NCBI GenBank assembly: GCA_963704565.1
Contig: OY969917.1
Span: forward strand, 1,736,001 to 1,800,000
DNA: 64,000 nucleotides
Direction: 5' to 3'
DNA from: Rhodoblastus sp963704565
Lineage (GTDB): Bacteria > Pseudomonadota > Alphaproteobacteria > Rhizobiales > Beijerinckiaceae
Shown: piece by piece, positions 1-8,831 of the stretch
How positions within the stretch are numbered: position 1 is the stretch's first letter
Layout: every line of letters begins with the position of its first letter
The notes under the pieces: model-generated
Told to the model about the DNA's origin: nothing
The model's input: only the letters and a program-made list of their open reading frames with translations
The model's database searches: none
Made by a program: the position numbers and the translations under genes

Positions 1-1
1 T

Positions 2-121
2 CAGCTTATATCAGACGGCGAGAGCCAGCCGGCTTTCGTCATGATCCTCAGCTATGGGGCGCTGCTCTTAGGCCTCATCGCGTTAATTGGGGGCCTTATC
101 ATGCTGAACCCCAAGAAATAA
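2..121 (+). CDS. 3' end of an unidentified membrane protein gene (partial)
   Basis: An open frame enters from the left window edge and stops with TAA at 119-121. The 39 visible residues contain one strongly hydrophobic segment of about 20 residues (LLLGLIALIGGLIML) and end in a positively charged tail, PKK. This looks like a C-terminal membrane anchor or the last transmembrane helix of an integral membrane protein. The family cannot be told from so little sequence. A stem of GGCCGCC/GGCGGCC with a loop of about 20 bases lies just downstream and could act in transcript termination, but it has no T-run directly after it. Confidence 0.55.
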   Translation, partial: QLISDGESQPAFVMILSYGALLLGLIALIGGLIMLNPKK

Positions 122-352
122 GGGCGCAAAAACGGCCGCCCCTTCCGGGCAAAACAGTCTCGGCGGCCATTTGGGATTTCAGAAAAAAATTATTGGTTAA
201 GCTGGCTTAAGAAAAAGTAGGATCGTCTTCATCACCGACGACGAAAACGTCGGCCGCGCATCCTGGCGCGGTCTCAAACTCATGTCGCAAAGCGGGAACC
301 AAACCAGCGGCCCGCCCCTTGAAAAAAGGGCGGGCCATGGCGCGGCGGGGCG

Positions 353-634
353 TCAGACCGCCCAGCAGGCTTGGCGATAGGGGCCGAGGCGATAACCGGG
401 CCGGCAATATGGCTGTCCCCAGAAACCATAGCCGGGCCGGATCCCGCGGACGCCCCATTGGCCGCCGGGCTGGCAGCCGCCGTAGGGACCGCGATGCCCA
501 TAGGGGCCGCAGCCGCCTGAAACCAGGATGACGCTCGCGCCGATTCCCATCGGCGCAATCAGCGGCTCGGCCTGCGCCGCCGACAGGCCAAGGGTCAGCG
601 CCAAGGCGCCGGCGACGACGATCTTCGTCAACAT
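353..634 (-). CDS. Small secreted GCG-motif (GCG_CRPN-like) protein
   Basis: A 93-residue protein with a clear Sec signal peptide (residues 1-22, ending AAQA). The mature part is rich in Gly, Pro, Arg and Tyr and carries the GGCGPYGHRGPYGGC motif. That motif matches the small GCG_CRPN-prefix proteins common in Hyphomicrobiales, whose function is unknown. The ATG at 634 was chosen because the signal peptide starts there and an AAGGA-type site precedes it; longer upstream frames lack a signal sequence. A second protein with the same motif lies at 30305-30526. It is the downstream gene of a same-strand pair with the 685-957 gene. Confidence 0.75.
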   Translation of the reverse strand: MLTKIVVAGALALTLGLSAAQAEPLIAPMGIGASVILVSGGCGPYGHRGPYGGCQPGGQWGVRGIRPGYGFWGQPYCRPGYRLGPYRQACWAV

Positions 635-684
635 GGTCCTTCCCTCATTTTCGTGGACCGGTCCGCGCCGGAGCGCGGCGGCGG

Positions 685-957
685 TCACTCCTTGGTCGCG
701 GGCGCGCTTGCCGCCGGAGCCTTGGCCGGCGTCATGTGCTTGGTCGCGCCCTTGGCGCGATGAGAACGATGTTTCCGGACATGGTGTGTCTTGTGGTGAG
801 CCATCTTGGCCGCCGGGGCCGACTCGGTCGCCGGGGTCGTCGCGGCCGGCTGGGAGTCCGGGGTCGCCTGGGCCAGAGCGGCGTCGCCGAAGCCAAGCAG
901 CGCGATCAGGGCGCCGGCGGCGGTGGCGGCGCGAAGGCTTTTGCGGTTGATCGACAT
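685..957 (-). CDS. Small secreted His/Lys/Ala-rich hypothetical protein
   Basis: A 90-residue protein with an N-terminal signal peptide (residues 1-29, cleavage near ALAQ). The mature region is low complexity: Ala/Pro/Thr stretches surround a basic histidine-rich core (KMAHHKTHHVRKHRSHRAK). The ATG at 957 is preceded by GGAGAGA at good spacing. Histidine-rich periplasmic peptides can bind metals, but nothing here proves that. It is divergent from hpnG, with about 160 bp between the two starts that probably hold both promoters. Confidence 0.65.
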   Translation of the reverse strand: MSINRKSLRAATAAGALIALLGFGDAALAQATPDSQPAATTPATESAPAAKMAHHKTHHVRKHRSHRAKGATKHMTPAKAPAASAPATKE

Positions 958-1115
958 CTTTGTCTCTCCATCCTTTGGGCGCTCGATTTCCGCGCCTCAC
1001 AGAAAAGAATTTGCCACCCTCCGGCTGAACGTGGGCCGAACGACTTGTTCATCCGCAATTCACCCGCGAAAAGTCGGCGTGGCGGTCGGGTTTCAAACCT
1101 GCTAGGCCTCTCTTC

Positions 1116-1805
1116 ATGTCCAGCGAAACAGCAGAGCCGCGCATCGCCATCGTGGTCGGCATGAAATCGGAAGCGCGCCTCGCCGACGCGGGGGGCCTCG
1201 TCGTGGTCGGCGGCGGATCGTCGGCGCGGGTCGAGGCGGGACTCGCCCAGTTTCATGAGGCGAAGCCGCTTCAGGCGGTGTTGAGTTTTGGCGTCGCCGG
1301 CGGCCTGGCGCCCGGTCTGCGGCCCGGCGATCTTTTCGCGCCGACCGCCGTCCTGTCGGGCTCAACGGCTTTTGCCTGCCATCAAGGCTGGACCCGGCAT
1401 CTCGCGCGCTCGGCGTCAAAAGCAGGCCATGGCACGCTGCTGGGCGTGGATGAGCCGATCCACGCGCCGGAACGCAAGCGCGGGCTGCACAAGCAAACGG
1501 GGGCCGTCGCAGTGGATATGGAATCGCATGGCGCGGCGCGTTTCGCCTACGCCAACAACTTGCCGTTCGCGGTGTTCCGCGCGATCTCCGACCCTCAACA
1601 CCGCGCCATACCTTCGGCGGCGCTGGCGGGCTTCAAGCCCGACGGCTCGACGGACGTCTGGGCGGTTCTGGCCGCGCTGGCCAGAAATCCCGGCCAGACG
1701 GCGGCGCTGATCGCAACAGCGCGCGACGCCAAGGCGGCCTTCGACGCCCTACTCGGCGGCCGTCGCCGTCTCGGGAGGCTTTTCGGCTTCGACCAGATCG
1801 TTTAG
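1116..1805 (+). CDS. hpnG: HpnG, adenosylhopane phosphorylase/nucleosidase
   Basis: A 229-residue protein of the nucleoside phosphorylase/MTA-SAH nucleosidase superfamily. The N-terminal IAIVVGMKSEARL strand and the FGVAGGLAPGLRPGDL block are typical of HpnG, as is the internal VDMESHGAARFA stretch. HpnG removes adenine from adenosylhopane, the step after HpnH in building extended (C35) hopanoids. The ATG at 1116 is the first in frame and gives a normal family length. Its last 57 bases overlap the 3' end of the convergent hpnH, which supports joint assignment although the two are transcribed towards each other. Confidence 0.9.
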   Translation: MSSETAEPRIAIVVGMKSEARLADAGGLVVVGGGSSARVEAGLAQFHEAKPLQAVLSFGVAGGLAPGLRPGDLFAPTAVLSGSTAFACHQGWTRHLARSASKAGHGTLLGVDEPIHAPERKRGLHKQTGAVAVDMESHGAARFAYANNLPFAVFRAISDPQHRAIPSAALAGFKPDGSTDVWAVLAALARNPGQTAALIATARDAKAAFDALLGGRRRLGRLFGFDQIV

Positions 1806-2897
1806 CTGGCGCTCGATCTGATCCGCATAGTGGAATTCCGCCGGGCGCTGCTTGTCGAGCGGAATATCCGGCGCAAAGGGGCCTTCGGTGTTGACGCCGA
1901 ACAAAGCGACCTTGAGCGCGGCCAGGGGGTTCTTCACCGCATGGGCGACGGCGCTCGGCTCGAAGCCGGAATGGACCATGCAATTGGCGCATTTCTCGTA
2001 ATTGCCGACGCCGTAAGCGTCCCAATCCGTCGTCTCCATCAGCTCCTTGTACGAACTGGCGTAGCCTTCGTTGAGCAGGTAGCACGGGCGCTGCCAGCCG
2101 AAGACGGTGCGCAGGGGATTGCCCCAGGGCGTGCAGCGATAGGCCTGGTTGCCGGCGAGGAAGTCGAGATAGAGCGAGGACTGGAAGAAGGCCCATTTGC
2201 GGCCCTTGTTCCCGCGCCGGAAAATGTTGCGGAACAATTCCTTGGTTTTGTTGCGGTTGAGGAAATGGTCCTGGTCCGGGGCGCGCTCATAGGCGTAGCC
2301 GGGCGAAATGGTGGCGCTGTCCACGCCCAGTTCCTTCAGCTCGTCCAGAAATCCGGCGACGCGCGCCGGATCGGCGTCGTTGAACAAGGTGCAATTGATG
2401 GTGACCTTGAAGCCCTTTTTGCGCGCGGCCTTGATCGCGGCGACGGCGCGGTCGTAGACGCCCGGCTGGCACACGGATTTGTCGTGCATCTCGCGGTCGC
2501 CGTCGAGATGGACCGAGAAATTGAAGGCGCGATGCGGCTCGAACTCGCCCATTTTCTTTTCGAGCAGCAGCGCATTGGTGCACAGCGTGACATATTTCTT
2601 GCGCGCGATGGCGCCGCGCACGATCTTGCCGATGTCCTTGTGCAACAAGGGCTCGCCGCCGGCGATCACCACCACCGGCGCGCCGCATTCGTCGATCGCC
2701 GCCATGCAGTCGTCAAAGGGAAGACGCTGGTTGAGGATCTTGTCGGGATAATCGATCTTGCCGCAGCCGGCGCAGGCGAGATTGCAGCGGAACAGGGGCT
2801 CCAGCATCAGCACGAGGGGATAGCGCTTGCGCCCAAGCAGATGCTGCTTGACGATATAGGCGCCGATCCGCGCTCCCTCGATCACCGGGATACCCAT
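1749..2897 (-). CDS. hpnH: HpnH, radical SAM adenosylhopane synthase
   Basis: A 382-residue radical SAM protein. The Fe-S binding motif CNLACAGC (Cys38, Cys42, Cys45) is intact, followed by the IAGGEPL SAM-binding block and a C-terminal cysteine pair (CANC) in the family's C-terminal extension. HpnH joins the 5'-deoxyadenosyl group to diploptene to give adenosylhopane, the first committed step to extended hopanoids. The frame stays open far upstream, but the ATG at 2897 was chosen because AAGAGGAG precedes it and the protein then begins MGIPVIEGARIGAY, as in the family. It is divergent from hpnN and convergent with hpnG. Confidence 0.95.
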   Translation of the reverse strand: MGIPVIEGARIGAYIVKQHLLGRKRYPLVLMLEPLFRCNLACAGCGKIDYPDKILNQRLPFDDCMAAIDECGAPVVVIAGGEPLLHKDIGKIVRGAIARKKYVTLCTNALLLEKKMGEFEPHRAFNFSVHLDGDREMHDKSVCQPGVYDRAVAAIKAARKKGFKVTINCTLFNDADPARVAGFLDELKELGVDSATISPGYAYERAPDQDHFLNRNKTKELFRNIFRRGNKGRKWAFFQSSLYLDFLAGNQAYRCTPWGNPLRTVFGWQRPCYLLNEGYASSYKELMETTDWDAYGVGNYEKCANCMVHSGFEPSAVAHAVKNPLAALKVALFGVNTEGPFAPDIPLDKQRPAEFHYADQIERQLNDLVEAEKPPETATAAE

Positions 2898-3098
2898 TGC
2901 TTCTCCTCTTTGCCGCGTCGATCCCGCAATCCGGGGGGCGACCAATAGGCCCAACCCGCTCCGACCCGCAAGCAAAAACCGGCCCCGGCCCAAAAGCTTG
3001 CGAAAAAATGCGCCGCCCCGGTTTCCTTTCCCCGAAAAATAAAGCAATTTCCGGGCGCCGGGGCGAGAAGCCGCAATCGCCGCCGCGACGGGAGCGAC

Positions 3099-5717
3099 AT
3101 GGCCGAGGCTGAAGACGTTTTCCATCCCGAAGCCGAGGAGATCGGCATTGTCGCGCGCACCGTGGCCTTCAGCGCGGCCCACAGGCTGATGGTCCTGGCT
3201 CTGGCTCTGCTCGCGACCCTGCTCGCCGGCTGGTATGCGGCGGATCATTTCGCCATCACCACCGATCTCAATAAGCTGATCAATCCCGACCTGCCCTGGC
3301 GCCTGCGCGAGATCGCGCTGACCAAGGCCTTCCCTCAGCGCGACAACACCTTGCTCGCGGTGCTCGACGCGCCCTCGCCGGAACTGGCGACCGAGGGAAC
3401 GTTGAAGCTGGTCGCCGCTTTGAAAGCCGACCCAAGCCATTTCGCCGATGTCTCCAGCCTCGAAACCAGCGCTTTTTTCCGCCGCAACGGCCTGCTCTTC
3501 CTGCCGAAAAGCGAGGTCGAGGCGAAGACCGACCAGTTGATCGACGCCCAGCCTTTTTTGGGCGCGCTGGCGCGCGATCCCTCGCTGCGCGGCTTCGCCG
3601 GGGCGCTCGGCCTGATGGCGCGCGGGGGCCAGGAATCGCGCGGGCTCGCCACGCCGCTCGCAACCATCGCCAACGCGATTGACGCCGCCGTCGCCAACCA
3701 AAAAAGCGATTTTTCCTGGTCGGCCCTGTTTTCCGGCGCGCCGGCCTCGGCGCGCGACAAGCGCCGCTTCATCGAGGTCAAGCCGGTGCTGGATTTTTCG
3801 GCGCTGGAGCCGGGCGCCGACGCCTCCGACGCCTTGCGCGCGACCGCGCAAAAAATCGGCCTGACGCCCGAGCAAGGCTACCGCCTGCGGCTGACCGGCG
3901 ACATCGCCTTGCAGGACGAGGAATTCGGCACTCTGGCCGAGGGCGCGGCGCGCAGCAATCTGATCACCCTCGCCGCCGTTCTCTTCATCCTGTGGCGGGC
4001 CTTGCGCTGGCGCCGGCTGATCTTCGCCGTCATGGTCAACATGCTGATGGGTCTGGCGATGACCGCCGCCGCCGGCCTGGCGATGGTCGGCTCGCTCAAT
4101 CCGATTTCATTGGCCTTCACCGTGCTGTTCGTCGGCATCGGCGTCGATTTCGGCATCCAGTTCAGCGTGCGCTATCGCGAGGAGCGTTTCCTCGACAACG
4201 ATCTGCGCCGCGCCTTGAATTCGGCGGGCGCCAAGGCGAGCATGCCGCTGGCTTTGGCGGCGGCGGCGACCGCGGCCGGCTTCTATTCCTTCATCCCGAC
4301 CGATTATCGCGGCGTCTCGGAACTCGGCCTGATCGCCGGCACCGGCATGATCATCGCCTTCCTGACCTCGATCACCGCCTTGCCGGCCCTGCTTTCCCTG
4401 CTGCGCCCGCGCGCGGAGACCAGGCCGGTCGGCTATGCCTTCCTCGCGCCGCTCGACGACTTCCAGATGCGCCACCGCAAGGGCATCGTGGCGGTCGCGC
4501 TGGGCCTTGCGGTGGTCGGCGCGCCTTTGCTGCTGAAAGTGCGTTTCGATTACAACCCGCTGAACCTGCGCAGCAAAAAGACGGAATCGGTCTCGACCCT
4601 GCTCGACATCATGCAGGACCCGCATATGACGCCCAATGTCATCGAGATTCTGAAACCGTCGCTCGATGACGCCCATGCGCTGGCAGTGAAATTGCGGGCG
4701 CTGCCAGAAGTCGAAAGCGTGACCACCTTGTCGGATTTCGTCCCCGACGATCAGAAGGCCAAGCTCGCCATGATCGCCGACGCGCGCGGGCTGCTCGGCG
4801 CCAGCCTCGAACCGGTCAATCCGCCGGCGCCGCCGACCGACGCCGAGGACGCCGGCGCCCTGACCGACGCCGGCGCGGCGCTGCAAAAGGCGGCGGCGGG
4901 CAAACCCGCGCTGGACGCCCTGGCCCGCGCCGGCGCGGCGCTCGAAAAGCTGGGCCAGGCGCCGGAGGCCGCCCGCGCCCGCGCCCGCGCGCTGCTGATC
5001 GCGCCGATGAAAATCCTGCTGGAGAACGTGCGGCTGAGCCTCCAGGCGGCCCCGGTGACTCTCTCCGACCTGCCCGCGTCCTTGCGCCGCGACTGGATCG
5101 CGCCCGACGGCCGCGCCCGGATGGAGGTCGCGCCGCGCGGCGACAAGAACGATTACGAATTGATGCGGCCTTTCGTGAACGCGGTGCTCGAAATCGCGCC
5201 CAACGCCACCGGCGCGCCGATTTCGATTCTCTTTTCCGGCGACACCGTGCTGAAAGCCTTCGCCGAAGCCGGCGGCCTCGCCTTCGTCTCGATCGCGATC
5301 CTGCTCCTCATCGCCTTGCGGCGGATCGGCGATGTCGCCTTGACCCTCGCGCCTCTGGCTTTGGCCGGAATCTATACGATGGAGATTTGCGCCCTGATCG
5401 GGCTGAAGCTGAATTTCGCCAATATCATCGCCTTGCCGCTGCTACTCGGCCTCGGCGTCGCCTTCAAGATCTATTACGTCATAGCCTGGCGGGCCGGTTC
5501 GGCCAAATTGCTGCGCACCGGCCTGACGCGGGCGATTTTCTTCAGCGCCTTGACCACCGCCACCGCCTTCGGCAGCCTGTGGCTGTCGAGCCATCCCGGC
5601 ACGTCGAGCATGGGCAAGCTGCTGGCGCTTTCGCTCGCCACCACGCTCTGCGCGGCGGTCCTGTTCCAGCCAGCGCTGATGGGCCCGCCGCGCGTCAGAA
5701 AGGAAGGCGCGAAGTGA
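3099..5717 (+). CDS. hpnN: HpnN, RND-type hopanoid transporter
   Basis: An 872-residue RND-superfamily transporter of the HpnN group. A hydrophobic helix at about residues 28-48 is followed by a large periplasmic loop, a first membrane bundle (about 285-450) with the FVGIGVDFGIQFSVRYREE motif, a second Ala-rich periplasmic domain (about 480-720) and a second bundle ending near residue 865. HpnN moves hopanoids from the inner to the outer membrane. Start ATG 3099 has GGAG four bases upstream, a tight spacing. Its TGA overlaps the GTG of a small mog-like remnant (GTGA), suggesting a former operon. Confidence 0.93.
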   Translation: MAEAEDVFHPEAEEIGIVARTVAFSAAHRLMVLALALLATLLAGWYAADHFAITTDLNKLINPDLPWRLREIALTKAFPQRDNTLLAVLDAPSPELATEGTLKLVAALKADPSHFADVSSLETSAFFRRNGLLFLPKSEVEAKTDQLIDAQPFLGALARDPSLRGFAGALGLMARGGQESRGLATPLATIANAIDAAVANQKSDFSWSALFSGAPASARDKRRFIEVKPVLDFSALEPGADASDALRATAQKIGLTPEQGYRLRLTGDIALQDEEFGTLAEGAARSNLITLAAVLFILWRALRWRRLIFAVMVNMLMGLAMTAAAGLAMVGSLNPISLAFTVLFVGIGVDFGIQFSVRYREERFLDNDLRRALNSAGAKASMPLALAAAATAAGFYSFIPTDYRGVSELGLIAGTGMIIAFLTSITALPALLSLLRPRAETRPVGYAFLAPLDDFQMRHRKGIVAVALGLAVVGAPLLLKVRFDYNPLNLRSKKTESVSTLLDIMQDPHMTPNVIEILKPSLDDAHALAVKLRALPEVESVTTLSDFVPDDQKAKLAMIADARGLLGASLEPVNPPAPPTDAEDAGALTDAGAALQKAAAGKPALDALARAGAALEKLGQAPEAARARARALLIAPMKILLENVRLSLQAAPVTLSDLPASLRRDWIAPDGRARMEVAPRGDKNDYELMRPFVNAVLEIAPNATGAPISILFSGDTVLKAFAEAGGLAFVSIAILLLIALRRIGDVALTLAPLALAGIYTMEICALIGLKLNFANIIALPLLLGLGVAFKIYYVIAWRAGSAKLLRTGLTRAIFFSALTTATAFGSLWLSSHPGTSSMGKLLALSLATTLCAAVLFQPALMGPPRVRKEGAK

Positions 5718-5776
5718 CCGCGCCGGCAAGAATCGGCGTCCTGACCAATTCCGGCCACGCCAGTGGTCAAAACTGA
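5714..5776 (+). pseudogene. Decayed 5' remnant of a mog-like gene
   Basis: A 20-codon frame begins GTG and overlaps the hpnN stop by four bases. Its peptide VTAPARIGVLTNSGHASG aligns with the first 20 residues of the intact Mog at 19242 (MISTPAKIGVLTISDRASAG), and the DNA is also clearly similar over about 45 bases. The frame then ends at TGA and no further Mog sequence follows before the IS91-like element begins about 65 bp later. I infer that a mog copy translationally coupled to hpnN was lost here, probably in connection with arrival of the mobile elements. Confidence 0.7.
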
Positions 5777-5850
5777 CGCCTGGCTCCCGTCAGGAAATGG
5801 CTCAAACGGCGGATTGCGGGCACACGGGCTGCTGCCGGTTTTGTGAAGGG

Positions 5851-5907
5851 TTTCGGTCGCCGGCCCCCACACGCGTGATCGGGTCGCCGCGGGGCCGGCG
5901 CCCGAAA
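5851..5907. repeat. Presumed oriIS hairpin of copy A
   Basis: Inverted arms TTTCGGTCGCCGGCCCC and GGGGCCGGCGCCCGAAA (one mismatch) lie eight bases inside the element's transposase-side end. The same structure is present in copies B and C. IS91-family origins carry a structured end of this kind; assignment as the origin is by position and conservation. Confidence 0.7.
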
Positions 5908-6203
5908 GCCTCCGTGGGAGGAAACCGCGGGACGGAAGGGCTCGGTTTGCCGCGGGGCTCGCTATGGGGATTTGAAGGCGGCGGTTAGCGCAAAGCGGTG
6001 TTCGTTTCGCACGCTGGCGCCGGCGTCTGACGATTTGATGTGCGGCGAAGAGGCAGTTTGGCTGAGCTGGGCGTGGGTTTTTCGAAAAGTCGTAGGGTTG
6101 GACCGCCTTCGGGCGGGTGTTTCGGGTACGGCGGCCCAGCGCCAGGACGAAGCCGGCGGCGAAGGCAAGCAGAACTGGGAAGCTGGAAACGGCGTCATGA
6201 TGG

Positions 6204-7409
6204 TCATGAGGTGTCGATCCTGATCCGACAGGGCGAGCCCGGTCGGGCGGGGCGCACGCCTTCGAACGTCTCGATGATGATCATCCGGCCGCCGCAGCAG
6301 GGGCATTTGTGCGCGCCGTCAACGGGATCGGCGTCGCCATCCGTCTCGGGCTGTTGTTGCGGCGGGGTCTCGGCGACGGCCAGTAACGCGCGGGCGCGCT
6401 CGATATTGCGGGCGCGCGCCGCGCTGGCGAACAGGCCGTAGTGGCGGATGCGGTGAAAGCCGCTCGGCAGCACATGCATGAGAAACCGGCGGATGAACTC
6501 AGGCCCGTCGAGCGTCATGGTCTTGAGCCGGTCGCCTTCCTTGATCCGATAATCTTTCCATTTGAAGGTGACGCCCGCATTGTCGAGCGCGACGAGCCGG
6601 GAGTTCGAGATGGCGACCCGATGGGTGTAGCGCGACAAATAGGCGAGCACAGCCTTCGGCCCGGCGAAGGGCCGCTTGGCGTAAACGACCCATTCGGAGT
6701 GACGCAGGGGCGCGAGGGCGGCGGCGAAAGCCTCACTGTCGGAAAGCGGCGCGAGATCGCCGAAGAAGACCAGGCGGCCGGCCTTTTGAAGCACGGCGAG
6801 GCCTTCGAGGAACAGCCGTCGGAACAAGCGCGAGAGCACGCGCACCGACAGGAAGAAACCGGGCTTGCAGGCGATCCAGCGCGCTCCGTCCGGCGACAGG
6901 CCGCCGCCGGGAACGATGATGTGGACATGGGGATGATGGGTCAGCGCCGAGCCCCATGTGTGCAGCACTGCGGTGAGGCCGATGCGGGCGCCGAGATGTT
7001 TGGGATCGGCGGCGATGGTGGTCAGGGTCTCGGCCGCCGCCTTGAACAGCAGATCGTAGACGACGGCCTTGTTCTGGAAAGCGATCGCCGCGACCGCGGC
7101 CGGCACGGTGAAGACGACGTGGAAATAGGGAGCCGGCAGCAGTTCGGCTTCTCGTTCGGCCAGCCATTGTCGGGCGGCGGCGGCCTGACACTTGGGACAA
7201 TGGCGGTTGCGGCAGGAGTTATAGGAGATGCGCGTGTGCGCGCAGTCCTCGCAGCGCTCGACATGACCGCCGAGCGCGGAGGTGCGGCAGTTTTCGATCG
7301 CCGACATCGCCTTCAATTGGGCGAGGCTGACATGGCCAGCGTTGGCCTTGCGCCAGTCCGCGCCATGGGCGTGAAAAATGTCGGCGACTTCAAGATGAGG
7401 CCGCGGCAT
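6204..7409 (-). CDS. IS91 family HUH/Y2 transposase, copy A
   Basis: A 401-residue transposase. An N-terminal zinc-binding region has paired cysteines (CEDC and CRNRHCPKC). The HUH metal motif is in HHPHVHIIVPGGG and the tyrosine motif in AYLSRYTHRVAISNSR (Tyr-x3-Tyr). A C-terminal CPCCGG zinc knuckle precedes the end. The frame is open further upstream, but the ATG at 7409 lies ten bases after the recombinase stop and begins MPRPHLEVADIFHAHG, matching the start in copy C. It nicks and joins one strand for rolling-circle transposition. It appears intact. Confidence 0.92.
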   Translation of the reverse strand: MPRPHLEVADIFHAHGADWRKANAGHVSLAQLKAMSAIENCRTSALGGHVERCEDCAHTRISYNSCRNRHCPKCQAAAARQWLAEREAELLPAPYFHVVFTVPAAVAAIAFQNKAVVYDLLFKAAAETLTTIAADPKHLGARIGLTAVLHTWGSALTHHPHVHIIVPGGGLSPDGARWIACKPGFFLSVRVLSRLFRRLFLEGLAVLQKAGRLVFFGDLAPLSDSEAFAAALAPLRHSEWVVYAKRPFAGPKAVLAYLSRYTHRVAISNSRLVALDNAGVTFKWKDYRIKEGDRLKTMTLDGPEFIRRFLMHVLPSGFHRIRHYGLFASAARARNIERARALLAVAETPPQQQPETDGDADPVDGAHKCPCCGGRMIIIETFEGVRPARPGSPCRIRIDTS

Positions 7410-7419
7410 GCGGCGTGCG

Positions 7420-8295
7420 TCAAACGGGCGGCGCGCGCCCGGTGAGGTTCGCGGTGAGCTTTTCCAGCGGGCTGGTGACGTCGCGGATCGTGTTGACGGC
7501 GACGCGGGTGTAAAGCGCCGTCGTCTCCAGCTTGGCGTGTCCGAGCAGGACCTGGATGACGCGGATGTCGACGTTCTGTTCGAGCAGATGGGTGGCGAAG
7601 CTGTGCCGCAGGGTGTGGGGCGACACGCGCTTGGCGATGCCAGCTGTCCGCGCCGTTTCGCGCACAACGCGGCTCAACTGGCGCGCCGACATCGGGTTGA
7701 CCGGGTTCTGCCCGGGAAACAGCCAGGCCTGGGGCCGCGCCGCCCGCCACCAGTCGCGCAGCCATTCGAGCAGTTGCGGCGAGAGCATGACATAGCGGTC
7801 GCGCTGACCCTTGCCCTGCTCGACCCGCAAGGTCATGCGCTTGCTGTCGATGTCCGACACTTTCAGGGCGGCGACCTCGGAGACGCGCAAGCCCGCGCCA
7901 TAAGCGACGCCGAACGCGGCCTTGTACTTCAAGCCGGGCGCGGCTTCGAGCAGAAGGGCCACCTCTTCCTGGCTCAGCACTACCGGCGCCCGGCGCGGCT
8001 TATGCACGCCAGCGAGATGGCGGGCGAGTTCAGGACGTTCGAGCGTGACGTTGAGGAAGAACCGCAGCGCGGCGACGGCGGCGTTGATGGTCGGCGCGCC
8101 GATCTTCTGGTTGGCCATATGCAGCTGAAAGAGCCGAACGTCCTCAGCCGTGGCGGCGTCCGGCGAACGGCCGAGAAAGACCGCGAAGTTCCGCACGTGG
8201 CGGAGGTAATCCTTCTGAACCTTCTCTTGGAAGCGGCGCGCCGTCATGTCCTCGATCATGCGTTGGCGCAACGGGCTGTTTGGCTTGTCGATCAT
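7420..8295 (-). CDS. Tyrosine recombinase/integrase of IS91-like element, copy A
   Basis: A 291-residue site-specific recombinase. The N-terminal SAM-like DNA-binding domain spans roughly residues 1-95. The catalytic domain shows Arg in GAGLRVSEV, His-x2-Arg in HTLRHSFATHLL, the GH of LLGHAKLETT and the nucleophile Tyr in TALYTRV. All catalytic residues are present. It is the first gene of a two-gene unit with the transposase ten bases downstream. A phage-integrase-like gene ahead of the transposase is known in some IS91 relatives; its role there is unclear. Confidence 0.92.
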   Translation of the reverse strand: MIDKPNSPLRQRMIEDMTARRFQEKVQKDYLRHVRNFAVFLGRSPDAATAEDVRLFQLHMANQKIGAPTINAAVAALRFFLNVTLERPELARHLAGVHKPRRAPVVLSQEEVALLLEAAPGLKYKAAFGVAYGAGLRVSEVAALKVSDIDSKRMTLRVEQGKGQRDRYVMLSPQLLEWLRDWWRAARPQAWLFPGQNPVNPMSARQLSRVVRETARTAGIAKRVSPHTLRHSFATHLLEQNVDIRVIQVLLGHAKLETTALYTRVAVNTIRDVTSPLEKLTANLTGRAPPV

Positions 8296-8305
8296 CGCGA
8301 AAGCT

Positions 8306-8346
8306 CCTGTCTCGCATGGGGTTGAACCCCACGATCTTGAGACAGG
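8306..8346. promoter_or_regulatory. Nested hairpin upstream of recombinase, copy A
   Basis: Outer arms CCTGTCTC/GAGACAGG enclose an inner stem TGGGGTT/AACCCCA. The structure lies about ten bases upstream of the recombinase start and is preserved in all three copies. It could be a binding site for the recombinase, part of the element's terminal signal, or a translational control hairpin. Confidence 0.6.
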
Positions 8347-8425
8347 TCAGGCTCAGCGCATCAGGTCTTGCACGATCACGTATCTCGCCGCGTCTCGCCG
8401 CCGCTACCGCGAAGCGGTTTAGTCC

Positions 8426-8474
8426 TTTGACTCGTTGGCGACGCTCGCCGATCGCGCCACAAAGGTCTCAGTGT
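8426..8474. other. 49-bp spacer between tandem IS91-like copies A and B
   Basis: This stretch belongs to neither element as judged by three-way comparison of the copy ends. It contains no recognisable gene. It may be a relic of the target DNA or of an aberrant one-ended transposition event. Confidence 0.6.
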
Positions 8475-8482
8475 GTGAAGGG

Positions 8483-8539
8483 TTTCGGTCGCCGGCCCCC
8501 ACACGCGTGATCGGGTCGGCGCGGGGCCGGCGACCGAAA
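8483..8539. repeat. Presumed oriIS hairpin of copy B
   Basis: Perfect 17-base inverted arms TTTCGGTCGCCGGCCCC and GGGGCCGGCGACCGAAA, separated by about 23 bases, sit eight bases inside the element end. This is the best preserved of the three copies. Confidence 0.72.
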
Positions 8540-8831
8540 GCCTCCGAAGGAGGAAACCGCGGGCCGGAAAGGCTCCGTTGCCGCGAGGCTCGCTATGGGG
8601 ATTTGAAGACGGCGGTCAGGGCAACGGGGCGTCTGTTTTGCGCTTTGGCGCCGGTATTTGACGGTGTGACGTGCGGCGAGGAGGCGATTTGGGCGATCCG
8701 CGCGTAGATTTTTCCGAAGGTCATGGGGCTGAAGCAGCTTTGGGCGGGCGTTTCGGGCGCGGCGCGCCCGGGCCAGAACGAGGTCGGCGGCGAAGGCAAG
8801 CAGAACTGGGGAGCGGGAAGTGGGGTCATGG

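Larger units (their letters stand above)
5843..8425 (-). mobile_element. IS91-like element, copy A
   Basis: About 2.58 kb, with both ends defined by comparison with copies B and C: all three share sequence from GTGAAGGGTTTCGG at the transposase side to GCGGTTTAGTCC at the recombinase side and diverge immediately outside. There are no terminal inverted repeats and no obvious target duplication, as expected for the rolling-circle IS91 family. It holds a tyrosine recombinase gene followed by an HUH/Y2 transposase gene, both on the minus strand. The 360 bp between the transposase stop and the left end is non-coding and contains the presumed origin hairpin. Confidence 0.88.

Noticed and set aside
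1749..3875. 708-residue extension of HpnH
   Set aside because: The added N-terminal 326 residues are antisense to hpnN and unlike any HpnH; the start at 2897 has a good ribosome-binding site and normal length.
6204..7667. 487-residue version of the IS91-like transposase
   Set aside because: The extra 86 residues overlap the recombinase gene in another frame and have shadow-like composition; copy C shows the natural start ten bases after the recombinase stop.
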